Below the pieces are notes generated by a model. The model searched no databases, was not told the origin of the DNA, and saw nothing but the letters and a program-made list of their open reading frames with translations. The position numbers and the translations under genes are program-made. Positions 8,564-17,213 of a stretch of DNA of 64,000 bases are shown piece by piece. Origin of the DNA: CAZDGV01 sp964505195 (lineage in GTDB: Bacteria > Bacteroidota > Bacteroidia > Chitinophagales > Chitinophagaceae); the NCBI GenBank assembly GCA_964505195.1, contig CAZDGV010000005.1, positions 1 through 64,000 of the forward strand. Direction: 5' to 3'. Position 1 is the first letter of the stretch. The number at the start of each line of letters is the position of its first letter.

Positions 8564-9496
8564 ATGAGATGGAATAAAAACATCATATTACTTGCGGTGC
8601 TTGCTTTGATCGTCTTGATGATCTGGGCTTTTCATACGCCCGACCTGCCCCTTGATACCCTCAAGGAAAAATATACCAATACCGCATCTCGTTTTGTTGC
8701 CATTGAAGGCATGCAGGTACATTATCGCGATGAAGGTCCGAGTACCGATAGCATCCCATTGTTATTACTCCATGGAACGGCCAGCAGCTTACATACCTGG
8801 GATAGTTTGATATTGAAATTTCCTCATAAACGCATTATCCGGCTAGATCTTCCCGGATATGGCATTACCGGTCCGCACCCGACAGCAGATTACAGTGCTC
8901 AAATGTATATGCGGGTACTCGATACACTCACTAGCCGGCTTAAGATCGACTCGTGTATAGTGGCCGGAAACAGTTTCGGCGGTTTACTGGCCTGGCAATA
9001 TGCGTTAGATCATCCATCCGTAAAAGGCTTGGTGCTGATTGATGCAGCAGGTTTTCCTAGCAAAGTAAAAGGAGGAAACCTCGGTTTTCGCATTGCGCGT
9101 ATGCCCGTATTGAATCAACTCGTGAAATACTTTTCGCCCAAAAGGCTATTTGAAAAGAGTTTACAACAGTCTTTCGGCAATCCGAATGCAGTAACCGATG
9201 CATTGGTTACCCGTCATTATGAACTCACCCTTCGCCCGGGTAATCGAAAAGCAATCATCGATCGGTTTTCTACGAAGGAAAAAATAGATACAACCCGTTT
9301 GGCAGCATTGACTATTCCTGTTCTTGTTCAGTGGGGTTCGTTGGATCAGGTGATTCCCGTGGAAAATGCATGGCGCTTTCACCATGTCTTACCCAATTCA
9401 GAATTGGTAATTTATCCCAAGCTGGGACATGTACCCATGGAGGAGGATGCTTCTGCGCTTGCGCGCGATATTCAGCAATGGCTCAGCAAAATGTAA
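8564..9496 (+). CDS. membrane-anchored alpha/beta hydrolase
   Basis: The 310-residue product begins with a single hydrophobic segment (residues 7-23) that likely anchors it in the inner membrane with the enzyme outside. The body is a canonical alpha/beta hydrolase: oxyanion strand LLLLHGTASS (residues 67-75), nucleophile elbow GNSFGG (Ser137), acid Asp in WGSLDQVIP and His in LGHVPMEE. This is the haloalkane dehalogenase / epoxide hydrolase / esterase superfamily (PF00561/PF12697); the exact reaction cannot be read. It converges with mqnC, whose stop is three bases away, so the two transcripts meet tail to tail. Confidence 0.87.
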   Translation: MRWNKNIILLAVLALIVLMIWAFHTPDLPLDTLKEKYTNTASRFVAIEGMQVHYRDEGPSTDSIPLLLLHGTASSLHTWDSLILKFPHKRIIRLDLPGYGITGPHPTADYSAQMYMRVLDTLTSRLKIDSCIVAGNSFGGLLAWQYALDHPSVKGLVLIDAAGFPSKVKGGNLGFRIARMPVLNQLVKYFSPKRLFEKSLQQSFGNPNAVTDALVTRHYELTLRPGNRKAIIDRFSTKEKIDTTRLAALTIPVLVQWGSLDQVIPVENAWRFHHVLPNSELVIYPKLGHVPMEEDASALARDIQQWLSKM

Positions 9497-9499
9497 AAA

Positions 9500-10624
9500 T
9501 TAATAATCGACTACCTGCTCTTCAATCCTTTCAGGTAATGTTCTCCACCCATACTGCTGATTGCGCAACTGTGGCTCAAAACCTGCTTCACTGATAGCTT
9601 CTTGAATAGACTTATAGGTAAACCGATGCGGCGCACCTGCTGCACTTACTACATTTTCTTCCAGCATAATACTGCCAAAATCATTTGCGCCGGCATGTAA
9701 ACAAATCTGCGCAGTTTTCTTTCCTACCGTAAGCCAGCTGGCCTGAATATTTTTTACGTTTGGTAGCATGATGCGACTGATTGCAATCATGCGGATATAT
9801 TCATCGGCGGTAGTTAAATTATGAACCCCTCTTATTTTGGTGAGCAAGGTATCTACATCCTGAAAAGTCCAGGGAATAAAGGCCAGAAAACCATTTGCAT
9901 CTTCCGGCTTTCTTCCCTGCACTTCACGAATTTTTTCCAGATGCTCAAAACGCTCCTGTAAACTTTCTACATGACCAAACATCATGGTGGCGCTGGTAGT
10001 AATATTGAGTTTGTGTGCCTCATGCATAATATCGAGCCATTCCTGTGCACCGCATTTTCCTTTGGAAATCAATCTGCGCACACGATCCACCAAAATTTCC
10101 GCACCCGCGCCGGGCAAAGAATCCATACCGGCATCTTTCAGTGCGCTCAGCACTTCGCGGTGTGTGCTTTTTTCAAGCTTGGTAATATGTGCCACTTCTG
10201 GAGGACCCAGTGCATGCAGTTTTACATTAGGATATAATGCTTTGAGCTGTTTAAACAGGGTTGTATAAAAATCAAGACCCAACTCAGGGTGATGGCCGCC
10301 CTGCAGCAACAACTGATCCCCACCCCAGCGAATGGTTTCTTCAATTTTCTTTTTGTAGGTTTCTATATCGGTGATATAGGATTCGGGGTGACCGGGCACC
10401 CTAAAGAAATTACAAAACTTGCAGTTGGCAATACAAACATTGGTGGTGTTCACGTTGCGGTCGATTTGCCAGGTAACTTTTCCATGCGGCACTTGCTTTT
10501 TACGCAGCTCATCGGCAACAAACATCAATTCGCTCAGGGGCGCATGTTCATGTAAAAACATACCCTCTTCCGTGTTTAGCCATTCAAACTTTAATGCCTT
10601 TTGATACAGATCTTGTAAAATCAT
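9500..10624 (-). CDS. mqnC: cyclic dehypoxanthinyl futalosine synthase (MqnC), radical SAM
   Basis: The 374-residue protein has the radical SAM signature CIANCKFC (Cys64, Cys68, Cys71) that binds the [4Fe-4S] cluster and S-adenosylmethionine. It closely follows MqnC: WQIDRNVNTTNVC before the cluster, LQGGHHPELGLDFY, and GAGAEILVDRVRRLIS in the middle. The enzyme cyclises dehypoxanthine futalosine in the futalosine route to menaquinone, the quinone used by the respiratory chain encoded at 25-41 kb. MqnE, the other radical SAM enzyme of the pathway, has different flanking residues, so MqnC is preferred. An AGGAG-like sequence precedes the start. No other mqn genes are nearby, as is usual for this scattered pathway. 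Confidence 0.92.
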   Translation of the reverse strand: MILQDLYQKALKFEWLNTEEGMFLHEHAPLSELMFVADELRKKQVPHGKVTWQIDRNVNTTNVCIANCKFCNFFRVPGHPESYITDIETYKKKIEETIRWGGDQLLLQGGHHPELGLDFYTTLFKQLKALYPNVKLHALGPPEVAHITKLEKSTHREVLSALKDAGMDSLPGAGAEILVDRVRRLISKGKCGAQEWLDIMHEAHKLNITTSATMMFGHVESLQERFEHLEKIREVQGRKPEDANGFLAFIPWTFQDVDTLLTKIRGVHNLTTADEYIRMIAISRIMLPNVKNIQASWLTVGKKTAQICLHAGANDFGSIMLEENVVSAAGAPHRFTYKSIQEAISEAGFEPQLRNQQYGWRTLPERIEEQVVDY

Positions 10625-10649
10625 AACTCCTTTTCCTTTTAATCGCTCA

Positions 10650-10657
10650 CAAAACTA
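10650..10657 (-). promoter_or_regulatory. candidate -7 promoter element of mqnC
   Basis: On the minus strand this reads TAGTTTTG, a match to the Bacteroidota -7 consensus TAnnTTTG, 26 bases before the mqnC start. No good -33 TTG element is present at the usual distance, so support is partial. Confidence 0.35.
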
Positions 10658-10735
10658 AATAAACAACCCCTTTCGGTAGAAATTGTTCATGCTTGTTCAA
10701 CTTTTGCAGGAATGCGATTGTCTTAACCACATAGA

Positions 10736-11947
10736 ATGGTTAATTTGAGTGCCATGGTTTTCTTAAGGATCTTAATCTGTGTTGTAGCTCTCAGCTTCTT
10801 TCAGTCTGTTCGTGCCCAGCAAGCCGAGTATCCTGTTGCAAAACTGCTCACCCGTTTTCGCTTTGAGCAGCTGAACGGCGGCATTATTCTTGTGCGGGCA
10901 GCATTGAACAATATTCCCGATTCACTCAATTTCATTCTGGATACCGGCAGCGGAGGTATTTCACTGGATACATCTACGGTGGTGGAGTTTCAGCTGCCCA
11001 TCGAGCCAAGTGATAAAACGGTGAAGGGAATCGGCGGGGTTAAATCGCTTCATTTTTTCAAGGGAGGAACATTGCATTTTCCGGGTTTGGATGTGGCGGA
11101 GCTCGATTTTCATGTAAACGATTATAGTATTCTCTCTGAAGTATATGGCATACGCATCGATGGCATAATCGGTTATTCTTTTTTTCGCCGCTATGTGGTA
11201 CAAGTGAATTTTGATGATCAACATATTGCCGTGTATTCACCCGGCAGCTTTTCGTATCCTCCGCGTGGCACATTTTTAAAACCTTATTTCACCACCATTC
11301 CCATCACTCAGCATTCCATTTCAGACCAAACTACTGCAGATGCTAACTTTTTCTTTGATACGGGCGCAGGCCTATGTTTGATGCTGGCAGATCAGTTTGT
11401 GAAAGACAGCAGTTTTTTCAATCGGCGCAAAAAAGTGGTTGCCACACAGGTGGAAGGATTGATTGGAAAGATCTCCATGAACCTTTCCGTAATACGGCAG
11501 GTAAAAATTGGAAATGCCCGTTTCAGAAAAGTACCTGTTCATATTTATAAAGATTCGATCAATCTCTTCAGCTATCCATCATTAGCCGGGCTGATTGGGG
11601 GCGACTTGCTGCGACGCTTTAATCTGATTATCCATTATCCTGAACGCACCATTTATCTTACGCCCAATAGTCACTTTACCGATCCGTTCGACTATTCCTA
11701 TACAGGCATGAGTTTGTACTTTATTAATGGAAAAGTAGAAGTAGCCGAGGTACAGCCCAATTCGCCTGCAGAAAGCGCAGGATTTCTTTCGGGTGATATC
11801 ATTTTCGGTATAGAAAACAATTTCAGCAACAATATTCAGCAGTATAAGCAATTGCTACAGCAAACGGGGCAAAAGCTGCGGATCATCGTTTTCAGAAACG
11901 ATGTACCACGACTGCTTGAACTGAAAGTGGCTAGTATTAAAAGATAG
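10736..11947 (+). CDS. secreted retropepsin-like aspartyl protease with C-terminal PDZ domain
   Basis: A 403-residue protein with signal peptide (cleavage near VRAQ, residue 28). Two aspartyl protease half-sites are visible: ILDTGSGG (Asp69) and FFDTGAGL (Asp208), each followed by hydrophobic-Gly strands such as DGIIGYSFF and AGLIGGDLL. This is the single-chain duplicated form of the PF13650/PF13975 family. Residues about 325-400 form a PDZ domain (VEVAEVQPNSPAESAGFLSGD) that probably binds protein C-termini. A periplasmic protein-quality or processing role is likely but not shown. An alternative start at 10754 would shorten the N-region. The next gene (M16 peptidase) begins 51 bases downstream on the same strand. 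Confidence 0.85.
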   Translation: MVNLSAMVFLRILICVVALSFFQSVRAQQAEYPVAKLLTRFRFEQLNGGIILVRAALNNIPDSLNFILDTGSGGISLDTSTVVEFQLPIEPSDKTVKGIGGVKSLHFFKGGTLHFPGLDVAELDFHVNDYSILSEVYGIRIDGIIGYSFFRRYVVQVNFDDQHIAVYSPGSFSYPPRGTFLKPYFTTIPITQHSISDQTTADANFFFDTGAGLCLMLADQFVKDSSFFNRRKKVVATQVEGLIGKISMNLSVIRQVKIGNARFRKVPVHIYKDSINLFSYPSLAGLIGGDLLRRFNLIIHYPERTIYLTPNSHFTDPFDYSYTGMSLYFINGKVEVAEVQPNSPAESAGFLSGDIIFGIENNFSNNIQQYKQLLQQTGQKLRIIVFRNDVPRLLELKVASIKR

Positions 11948-11998
11948 TGCTGCCATCATCTTTTTTACCGAATTTTACACGCTTTATTCATACACACG

Positions 11999-13243
11999 AT
12001 GATACATTTTGAAAGATTTACGCTCGATAATGGTTTAACAGTGCTGGTACACCGCGATGCATCCACGCCCATGGCGGTGGTTAATGTACTTTACAATGTG
12101 GGTGCGCGCGATGAGGATCCGGAAAAAACAGGCTTTGCACATTTGTTCGAACATCTCATGTTCGGGGGCTCTTTACATATAGAAAGTTATGATGAACCGC
12201 TGCAGCTTGCAGGAGGTGAAAACAATGCATATACTACCAACGACTTAACCAATTATTATTGTCAACTCCCTGCCGAAAATCTGGAAACAGCTTTTTGGCT
12301 CGAAAGCGACCGCATGCTCAGTTTAGCATTTAGTAAAAAGAGCTTGGATGTACAACGTAAGGTTGTTTGCGAAGAGTTCAAGGAACATTACATCAATAAA
12401 CCCTATGGCGATGTGTGGCATACCATGCGCTCACTTGCCTATCAGGTACATCCATACAGGTGGATGACAATTGGCAAAGCATTGAAGCATGTGGAAGACG
12501 CAACGCTGGATGAAGTAAAAAAATTCTTTTTCAAACATTATACACCCTGTAATGCTATTTTGGTGGTGGCGGGTAATGTTCAAACCGAACAAGTGCGGCA
12601 GCTGGCGGAAAAATGGTTTGGTCCCATACCTTCCGGCACGCGCTATGAACGTTCGCTTCCCACCGAGCCCACCCAAACTGCGGCCCGAAAATTAGAAGTG
12701 AAGGCAGATGTGCCACTCGACGCATTTTTGAAAACCTGGCATATGAGCGGACGCATTGATCAGCGATATTATATGGCCGACCTGATTACCGATATTTTGG
12801 GTGGTGGTGCATCTTCGCGTCTTTATCAGAAACTGGTGAAAGAACAGCAACTGTTTAGCAATATTGATTGCTATCATTTTGGGAGCATCGACCCCGGTGT
12901 TATTGCTATTGATGGTAAACTGGTAAAAGGCGTGCGCATTGAAGATGCAGAAAAAGCAGTGGAAGCCGAGTTGGATAAAATGCGTGGCCAGAAAGTAAGT
13001 GAAAAAGAATTGGAGAAGGTGAAAAACAAAACAGAAAGCACCATCACTTTTGAAGATATGAGCGTAATGAGCAGAGCCAGCAGTCTTGCTTTTTATGAAT
13101 TGCTGGGAGATGCATCTTTAATGAATACTGAACTGGAAAAATATCAAGCCATTACCGCTGATCAACTCATGGAAGAAAGTCAACGCATTTTTGCAAACGA
13201 CAATTCCAATACACTTTATTATCTGAGCAATCAAAAGAACTAA
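11999..13243 (+). CDS. M16 family zinc metallopeptidase, catalytic subunit
   Basis: The 414-residue single-repeat M16 chain carries the zinc motif HLFEH (residues 48-52) and the later Glu segment VVCEEFKEHY, so it should be catalytically competent. No signal peptide is visible (MIHFERFTLDNGLTVLVHRD), which places it in the cytoplasm, unlike the enzyme at 5426-8266. It is followed after four bases by a homologous chain without the motif. Such adjacent active/inactive pairs are known to form the heterodimers of M16B peptidases, related to mitochondrial processing peptidase. Substrates are probably peptides. Confidence 0.92.
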   Translation: MIHFERFTLDNGLTVLVHRDASTPMAVVNVLYNVGARDEDPEKTGFAHLFEHLMFGGSLHIESYDEPLQLAGGENNAYTTNDLTNYYCQLPAENLETAFWLESDRMLSLAFSKKSLDVQRKVVCEEFKEHYINKPYGDVWHTMRSLAYQVHPYRWMTIGKALKHVEDATLDEVKKFFFKHYTPCNAILVVAGNVQTEQVRQLAEKWFGPIPSGTRYERSLPTEPTQTAARKLEVKADVPLDAFLKTWHMSGRIDQRYYMADLITDILGGGASSRLYQKLVKEQQLFSNIDCYHFGSIDPGVIAIDGKLVKGVRIEDAEKAVEAELDKMRGQKVSEKELEKVKNKTESTITFEDMSVMSRASSLAFYELLGDASLMNTELEKYQAITADQLMEESQRIFANDNSNTLYYLSNQKN

Positions 13244-13247
13244 TTAC

Positions 13248-14543
13248 ATGCCGCAATCTTCAACGCTTGATCGCAAACAAGCACCTCATATAAAAGATGC
13301 TACTTCATTTGAATTACAACTGAAGCCTTATACACATTATACACTTGATAATGGTGTGGAGGTTTACGCCGTACATGCCGGAACACAGGAAGTACTTTCA
13401 CTTGATCTGGTATTTTATGCCGGCAATGCATACGAAACGCAGAATTTAATTGCTGCATCCACCAATTTTTTGCTCAAAAATGGCACCAAGCATAAAACTG
13501 CTTTTGAAATAAATGAGCACTTTGATTATTACGGAGCTTATTTAAGCAGAGCCTGCTACAACGAAACAGCTACCATTACACTTCATTGCTTAACCAAGCA
13601 GTTGCCTGAGTTGTTACCTGTGGTTGCTGAACTGATTACAGACGCTGTTTTTCCTGAAGAAGAACTGCAGATTTATCAGCAAAATATGAAGCAGCGACTG
13701 GAAGTAAATCTGCGCAAATGTGATTTCGTTGCCACGCGACTGATTGATGCTTATGTTTATGGCGAAAAGCATCCTTATGGTATTTACAGTGATGCAGCGG
13801 ATTATGATCAGCTGAACCATGCTGCGCTTCAGGCGTTTTATGAACAGTACTACCGCAATGGCCGTTGCATCATTTTCGTTGCAGGATATCTTCCGCTCCA
13901 AATTGCAGAAGCTTTGAATGCTAGTATTGGACAGCTGCCTTTGAATCAGTATCAGCACACTGAAACCGTTCATCCGCTGATGCCTGCAACACAAAAAAAG
14001 TATCGTGTGAACAACGATCCGGCAGGCGTTCAGGGAGCCATTCGCATGGCAAGGCCTTTTCCAACCCGTCATCATCCCGACTTTCCCAAAGTGCAAGTGC
14101 TGAATGCGCTCTTTGGCGGCTTTTTTGGGTCAAGACTCATGAGCAATATTCGGGAAGACAAAGGCTACACCTACGGCATACACAGCTATATTCAAAATCA
14201 TATCAACGATACAGCTTGGATGGTGAGTACAGAGGCAGGAAAAGATGTATGCGAAGCCACCATTGAAGAAGTTTATCGTGAAATGCAATTATTAAGAGAG
14301 GTTCCGGTAGATCAGGAAGAACTTCAGCTGGTACGTAATTACCTAATGGGAACCATTCTGGGTGATCTGGACGGCCCTTTTCATATTATCGGTAGATGGA
14401 AAAACATCATTTTGAATGGACTCGATGAGCAATATTTTTATCGCTCGGTAGATGCAATCAAACACACAACAGCCGAAGAGCTGCAGGAGCTGGCAAACAA
14501 ATACCTCCAGCCCGATGCTTTTTATGAATTGGTGGTAATTTAA
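13248..14543 (+). CDS. M16 family peptidase-like protein, non-catalytic partner subunit
   Basis: A 431-residue chain with the M16 fold. Where the partner has HLFEH this one reads ASTNFLLKNGT, so the zinc ligands are absent. It keeps the substrate-contact segment EDKGYTYGIHSY (about residues 300-310) characteristic of the non-catalytic subunit, including the Arg/Tyr-type contact. Start ATG lies four bases after the stop of the catalytic subunit gene, implying coupled translation and complex formation. It is therefore a specialised subunit and not a broken copy. Cytoplasmic, as no signal is seen. Confidence 0.9.
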   Translation: MPQSSTLDRKQAPHIKDATSFELQLKPYTHYTLDNGVEVYAVHAGTQEVLSLDLVFYAGNAYETQNLIAASTNFLLKNGTKHKTAFEINEHFDYYGAYLSRACYNETATITLHCLTKQLPELLPVVAELITDAVFPEEELQIYQQNMKQRLEVNLRKCDFVATRLIDAYVYGEKHPYGIYSDAADYDQLNHAALQAFYEQYYRNGRCIIFVAGYLPLQIAEALNASIGQLPLNQYQHTETVHPLMPATQKKYRVNNDPAGVQGAIRMARPFPTRHHPDFPKVQVLNALFGGFFGSRLMSNIREDKGYTYGIHSYIQNHINDTAWMVSTEAGKDVCEATIEEVYREMQLLREVPVDQEELQLVRNYLMGTILGDLDGPFHIIGRWKNIILNGLDEQYFYRSVDAIKHTTAEELQELANKYLQPDAFYELVVI

Positions 14544-14617
14544 CGCAGGCAGCTAGTTCGTAATTACACCAAAGAGTGGCTATATAGGCAGCATAAAAAA
14601 ACCTATCTTACAACTGC

Positions 14618-14977
14618 ATGAAATTCTTGATTAAAATACTCATCACTGCAGTGAATGCCTTTTTGCTGGCCTATCTGCTGCCCGGCATTGAAATTCATGA
14701 TTTTTTTACAGCTATTGTGGTTGCGCTGGTCTTATCTTTTTTAGATGCCATTGTAAAACCCATCCTTATCCTCTTTACACTTCCTGCTACTATTTTTACC
14801 CTTGGTCTTTTTCTTTTTGTCATTAACGCACTGATTATATTGCTAGATGCCTACTTTGTAGGTGGCTTTGAAATCAGCGCTCCCAAATTCTGGAATGCGC
14901 TCTTATTCAGTATCCTGCTTTCTTTTGCCAATTCTTTTGTACATCGGCAAATGCTGAAGGAAGAAAAAAAGAAATGA
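14618..14977 (+). CDS. YvlD / phage-holin-IV-like membrane protein
   Basis: The 119-residue protein has about four hydrophobic helices and the phrases FLDAIVKPILILFTLPATI and LGLFLFVINALIILLDAY typical of PF04020 membrane proteins. The family name comes from similarity to a phage holin superfamily, but chromosomal copies like this are stand-alone inner-membrane proteins of unknown role. A basic tail (KEEKKK) ends the protein. It lies 74 bases after the M16 pair on the same strand. Nothing phage-like surrounds it. Confidence 0.85.
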   Translation: MKFLIKILITAVNAFLLAYLLPGIEIHDFFTAIVVALVLSFLDAIVKPILILFTLPATIFTLGLFLFVINALIILLDAYFVGGFEISAPKFWNALLFSILLSFANSFVHRQMLKEEKKK

Positions 14978-15068
14978 GCATGAATATGCTACAGCCAAAA
15001 CTTGTTTAGGCTTTATCGACTAAGATCACTCGGAAATACGCAACTTTGTAATCAACAACGAAGAACAA

Positions 15069-17078
15069 ATGGATTTCCTGCGTCAGAATTTACAGAACAG
15101 TGATTTGCTGCATATATATCGTCAGCTTCTGTTTCCGCGTATGATTGAGGAAAAAATGCTGGTGCTGTTGCGACAGGGAAAAATCAGTAAATGGTTCAGC
15201 GGTATCGGACAGGAAGCCATCGCCGTAGGCGCTACCATGGCATTGCAGAACGATGAATGGATTTTTCCTTTGCATCGAAATTTGGGTGTGTTTACTACGC
15301 GCAATATGCCACTGCATAAACTGTTCATGCAATGGCAGGGAAATCAGGAAGGATATAGCAAAGGCAGGGAGCGCAGTTTTCATTTTGGGAGTCGTCCCCA
15401 TCATATCTGTGGAATGATCAGCCATTTGGGTCCGCAACTCACCCTGGCCGATGGCGTAGCGCTTGCATATAAATTGCGGAAACAAGAAAAAGTTGCCCTT
15501 GCTTTTACCGGTGAAGGTGGCACGAGTGAAGGTGATTTTCATGAAGCCCTGAATGTGGCTGCGGTATGGGATTTACCCGTAATTTTTATTATAGAAAACA
15601 ATGGTTATGGTTTGAGCACCCCAACGCAGGAGCAATATCGCTGCGCTTCGCTGGTAGAGCGCGCAAGGGGCTATGGCATGGAAGGTGTTCAAATTGATGG
15701 GAACAATATTCTTACCGTACTTGATACAGTGAAAGGCGTTCGTAAATATTGTATTGAACATCAAAAGCCCTATCTGATAGAATGCATGACCTTCCGTATG
15801 CGGGGACATGAAGAAGCCAGTGGCACCAAATATGTTCCTTCACATTTGTTTGAAACCTGGGAGCAAAAAGATCCTGTAAAAAATTTCGAGCAATATCTTT
15901 TACAAGAAGGAGTACTGCGTAAAGATGACATAGATGATATACGTGCTCAAGTAAAACAACATATTGAGCAAGAGTTGCAAATTGGATTCAATGCGGGTGC
16001 TATAGAAGTAGATACTCAAAAAGAATTGGATGATGTGTTCGCTCCATTAACGGATAAAGTAAAGTCTTTGCAGCAAAAAGGAGCACAGTTAAGCAATCAA
16101 TTTTCTACTGCCGGAAAGGAAAAGCGTTTTATCGATGCGATCAAAGAGGGTTTGCAACAGAGCATGGAACAAAACCCCGAGTTGGTATTAATGGGGCAAG
16201 ATATTGCTGAATATGGAGGCGCCTTTAAAATTACCGAGGGCTTTATAGATCAGTTTGGTCGGGAGCGCGTGCGCAATACACCCATATGTGAGAGCGCCAT
16301 TGTTGGTGCAGCGCTGGGACTTAGTTTGGAAGGGAAAAAGGCGATGATGGAAATGCAGTTTGCCGATTTTGTTTCTGTTGGGTTTAATCAGATTGTAAAT
16401 AACCTCGCTAAAATACATTATCGCTGGGGGCAACATGCCGATGTGGTAATACGCATGCCTACTGGTGCGGGCGTGGGTGCCGGTCCTTTTCACAGTCAGA
16501 GTAACGAGGCCTGGTTTACGAAAGTGCCCGGACTCAAAATCGTATATCCTTCCACTCCTTTCGATGCAAAAGGATTGCTGATAGCTGCTCTAGAAGATCC
16601 CAATCCCGTGATGTTTTTTGAACATAAAGCTCTTTACCGCAGTGTAAGCGGACAGGTGCCGGAAGATTATTATGCTGTGGAAATCGGAAAAGCTAGACAG
16701 GTGCGCAGTGGTGATGATATCAGCATTATCACCTATGGTGCCGGCGTACATTGGGCAGAAGATTATGCTGCTGAACATCCTGAAATATCTATTGACATCA
16801 CCGATTTACGTTCCCTCGCACCGCTTGATTATGAAGCAATTCGTGCAGCGGTGCAAAGAAGCGGTCGCGTGCTGGTATTACATGAAGACACGCTAATTGG
16901 CGGCATAGGAGGCGAAGTGGCAGCATGGATTGCTGAACATTGTTTTGCATGGCTTGATGCACCTGTAATGCGCTGCGCATCCTTGGATACCCCCATTCCT
17001 TTCAGCATTGAACTGGAACAAAATTTTCTCGCAAAAGCTAGACTGCATGAAACTGTGCAAAAGCTGATGGAGTATTAA
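15069..17078 (+). CDS. 2-oxoacid dehydrogenase E1 component, fused alpha-beta (branched-chain type)
   Basis: A 669-residue fusion. The first ~325 residues are the alpha part with the thiamine diphosphate motif (GEGGTSEGDFHEA then IENNGYGLST); residues ~345-669 are the beta part (MGQDIAEYGGAFKITEGF, GPFHSQSNEAW and a C-terminal transketolase domain with LHEDTLIGGIGGEVAAWI). The enzyme decarboxylates a 2-oxoacid and passes the acyl group to a lipoyl E2 protein. Fused E1 of this kind is usually annotated as 2-oxoisovalerate dehydrogenase in Bacteroidota, giving branched acyl-CoA for fatty acids. E2 and E3 are not in the window. A pyruvate or acetoin substrate cannot be excluded from sequence reading alone. 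Confidence 0.88.
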   Translation: MDFLRQNLQNSDLLHIYRQLLFPRMIEEKMLVLLRQGKISKWFSGIGQEAIAVGATMALQNDEWIFPLHRNLGVFTTRNMPLHKLFMQWQGNQEGYSKGRERSFHFGSRPHHICGMISHLGPQLTLADGVALAYKLRKQEKVALAFTGEGGTSEGDFHEALNVAAVWDLPVIFIIENNGYGLSTPTQEQYRCASLVERARGYGMEGVQIDGNNILTVLDTVKGVRKYCIEHQKPYLIECMTFRMRGHEEASGTKYVPSHLFETWEQKDPVKNFEQYLLQEGVLRKDDIDDIRAQVKQHIEQELQIGFNAGAIEVDTQKELDDVFAPLTDKVKSLQQKGAQLSNQFSTAGKEKRFIDAIKEGLQQSMEQNPELVLMGQDIAEYGGAFKITEGFIDQFGRERVRNTPICESAIVGAALGLSLEGKKAMMEMQFADFVSVGFNQIVNNLAKIHYRWGQHADVVIRMPTGAGVGAGPFHSQSNEAWFTKVPGLKIVYPSTPFDAKGLLIAALEDPNPVMFFEHKALYRSVSGQVPEDYYAVEIGKARQVRSGDDISIITYGAGVHWAEDYAAEHPEISIDITDLRSLAPLDYEAIRAAVQRSGRVLVLHEDTLIGGIGGEVAAWIAEHCFAWLDAPVMRCASLDTPIPFSIELEQNFLAKARLHETVQKLMEY

Positions 17079-17094
17079 GCTTTTTGAGTTGAAC

Positions 17095-17128
17095 CACCAA
17101 GGCACTAAGACACAAAGGGACACGAAGT
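17095..17128. repeat. 8-base tandem repeat CACNAAGN
   Basis: Four units read CACCAAGG, CACTAAGA, CACAAAGG and, after two extra bases, CACGAAGT. This short imperfect array lies between the stop of the E1 gene and the convergent aminotransferase gene. Its role is unknown; similar cac-aag strings occur dispersed in intergenic regions of unrelated bacterial genomes, as I recall. Confidence 0.65.
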
Positions 17129-17177
17129 GAATCTGTTGAAATTTATGTTTTACAAGCGCTTCTTAGTAACGAACTCC

Positions 17178-17212
17178 AAACCTTAAACCTTCAACCTCTA
17201 ACTTTAAACCTT
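17178..17212. repeat. short TTAAACCTT-type direct repeat
   Basis: The segment contains variants of AACCTT/TTAAACCTT repeated four times (aacctt, aaacctt, caacctc, aaacctt), ending two bases from the aminotransferase stop codon. It does not form a hairpin, so a terminator role is unlikely. Confidence 0.5.
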
Positions 17213-17213
17213 A

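Noticed and set aside
13248..14543. A degenerate, dying copy of the M16 peptidase
   Set aside because: The frame is intact, the substrate-contact segment is kept, and inactive partner subunits are normal for this family.
14618..14977. A phage holin as sign of a prophage
   Set aside because: The family name is historical; no other phage genes are nearby and stand-alone chromosomal copies are common.
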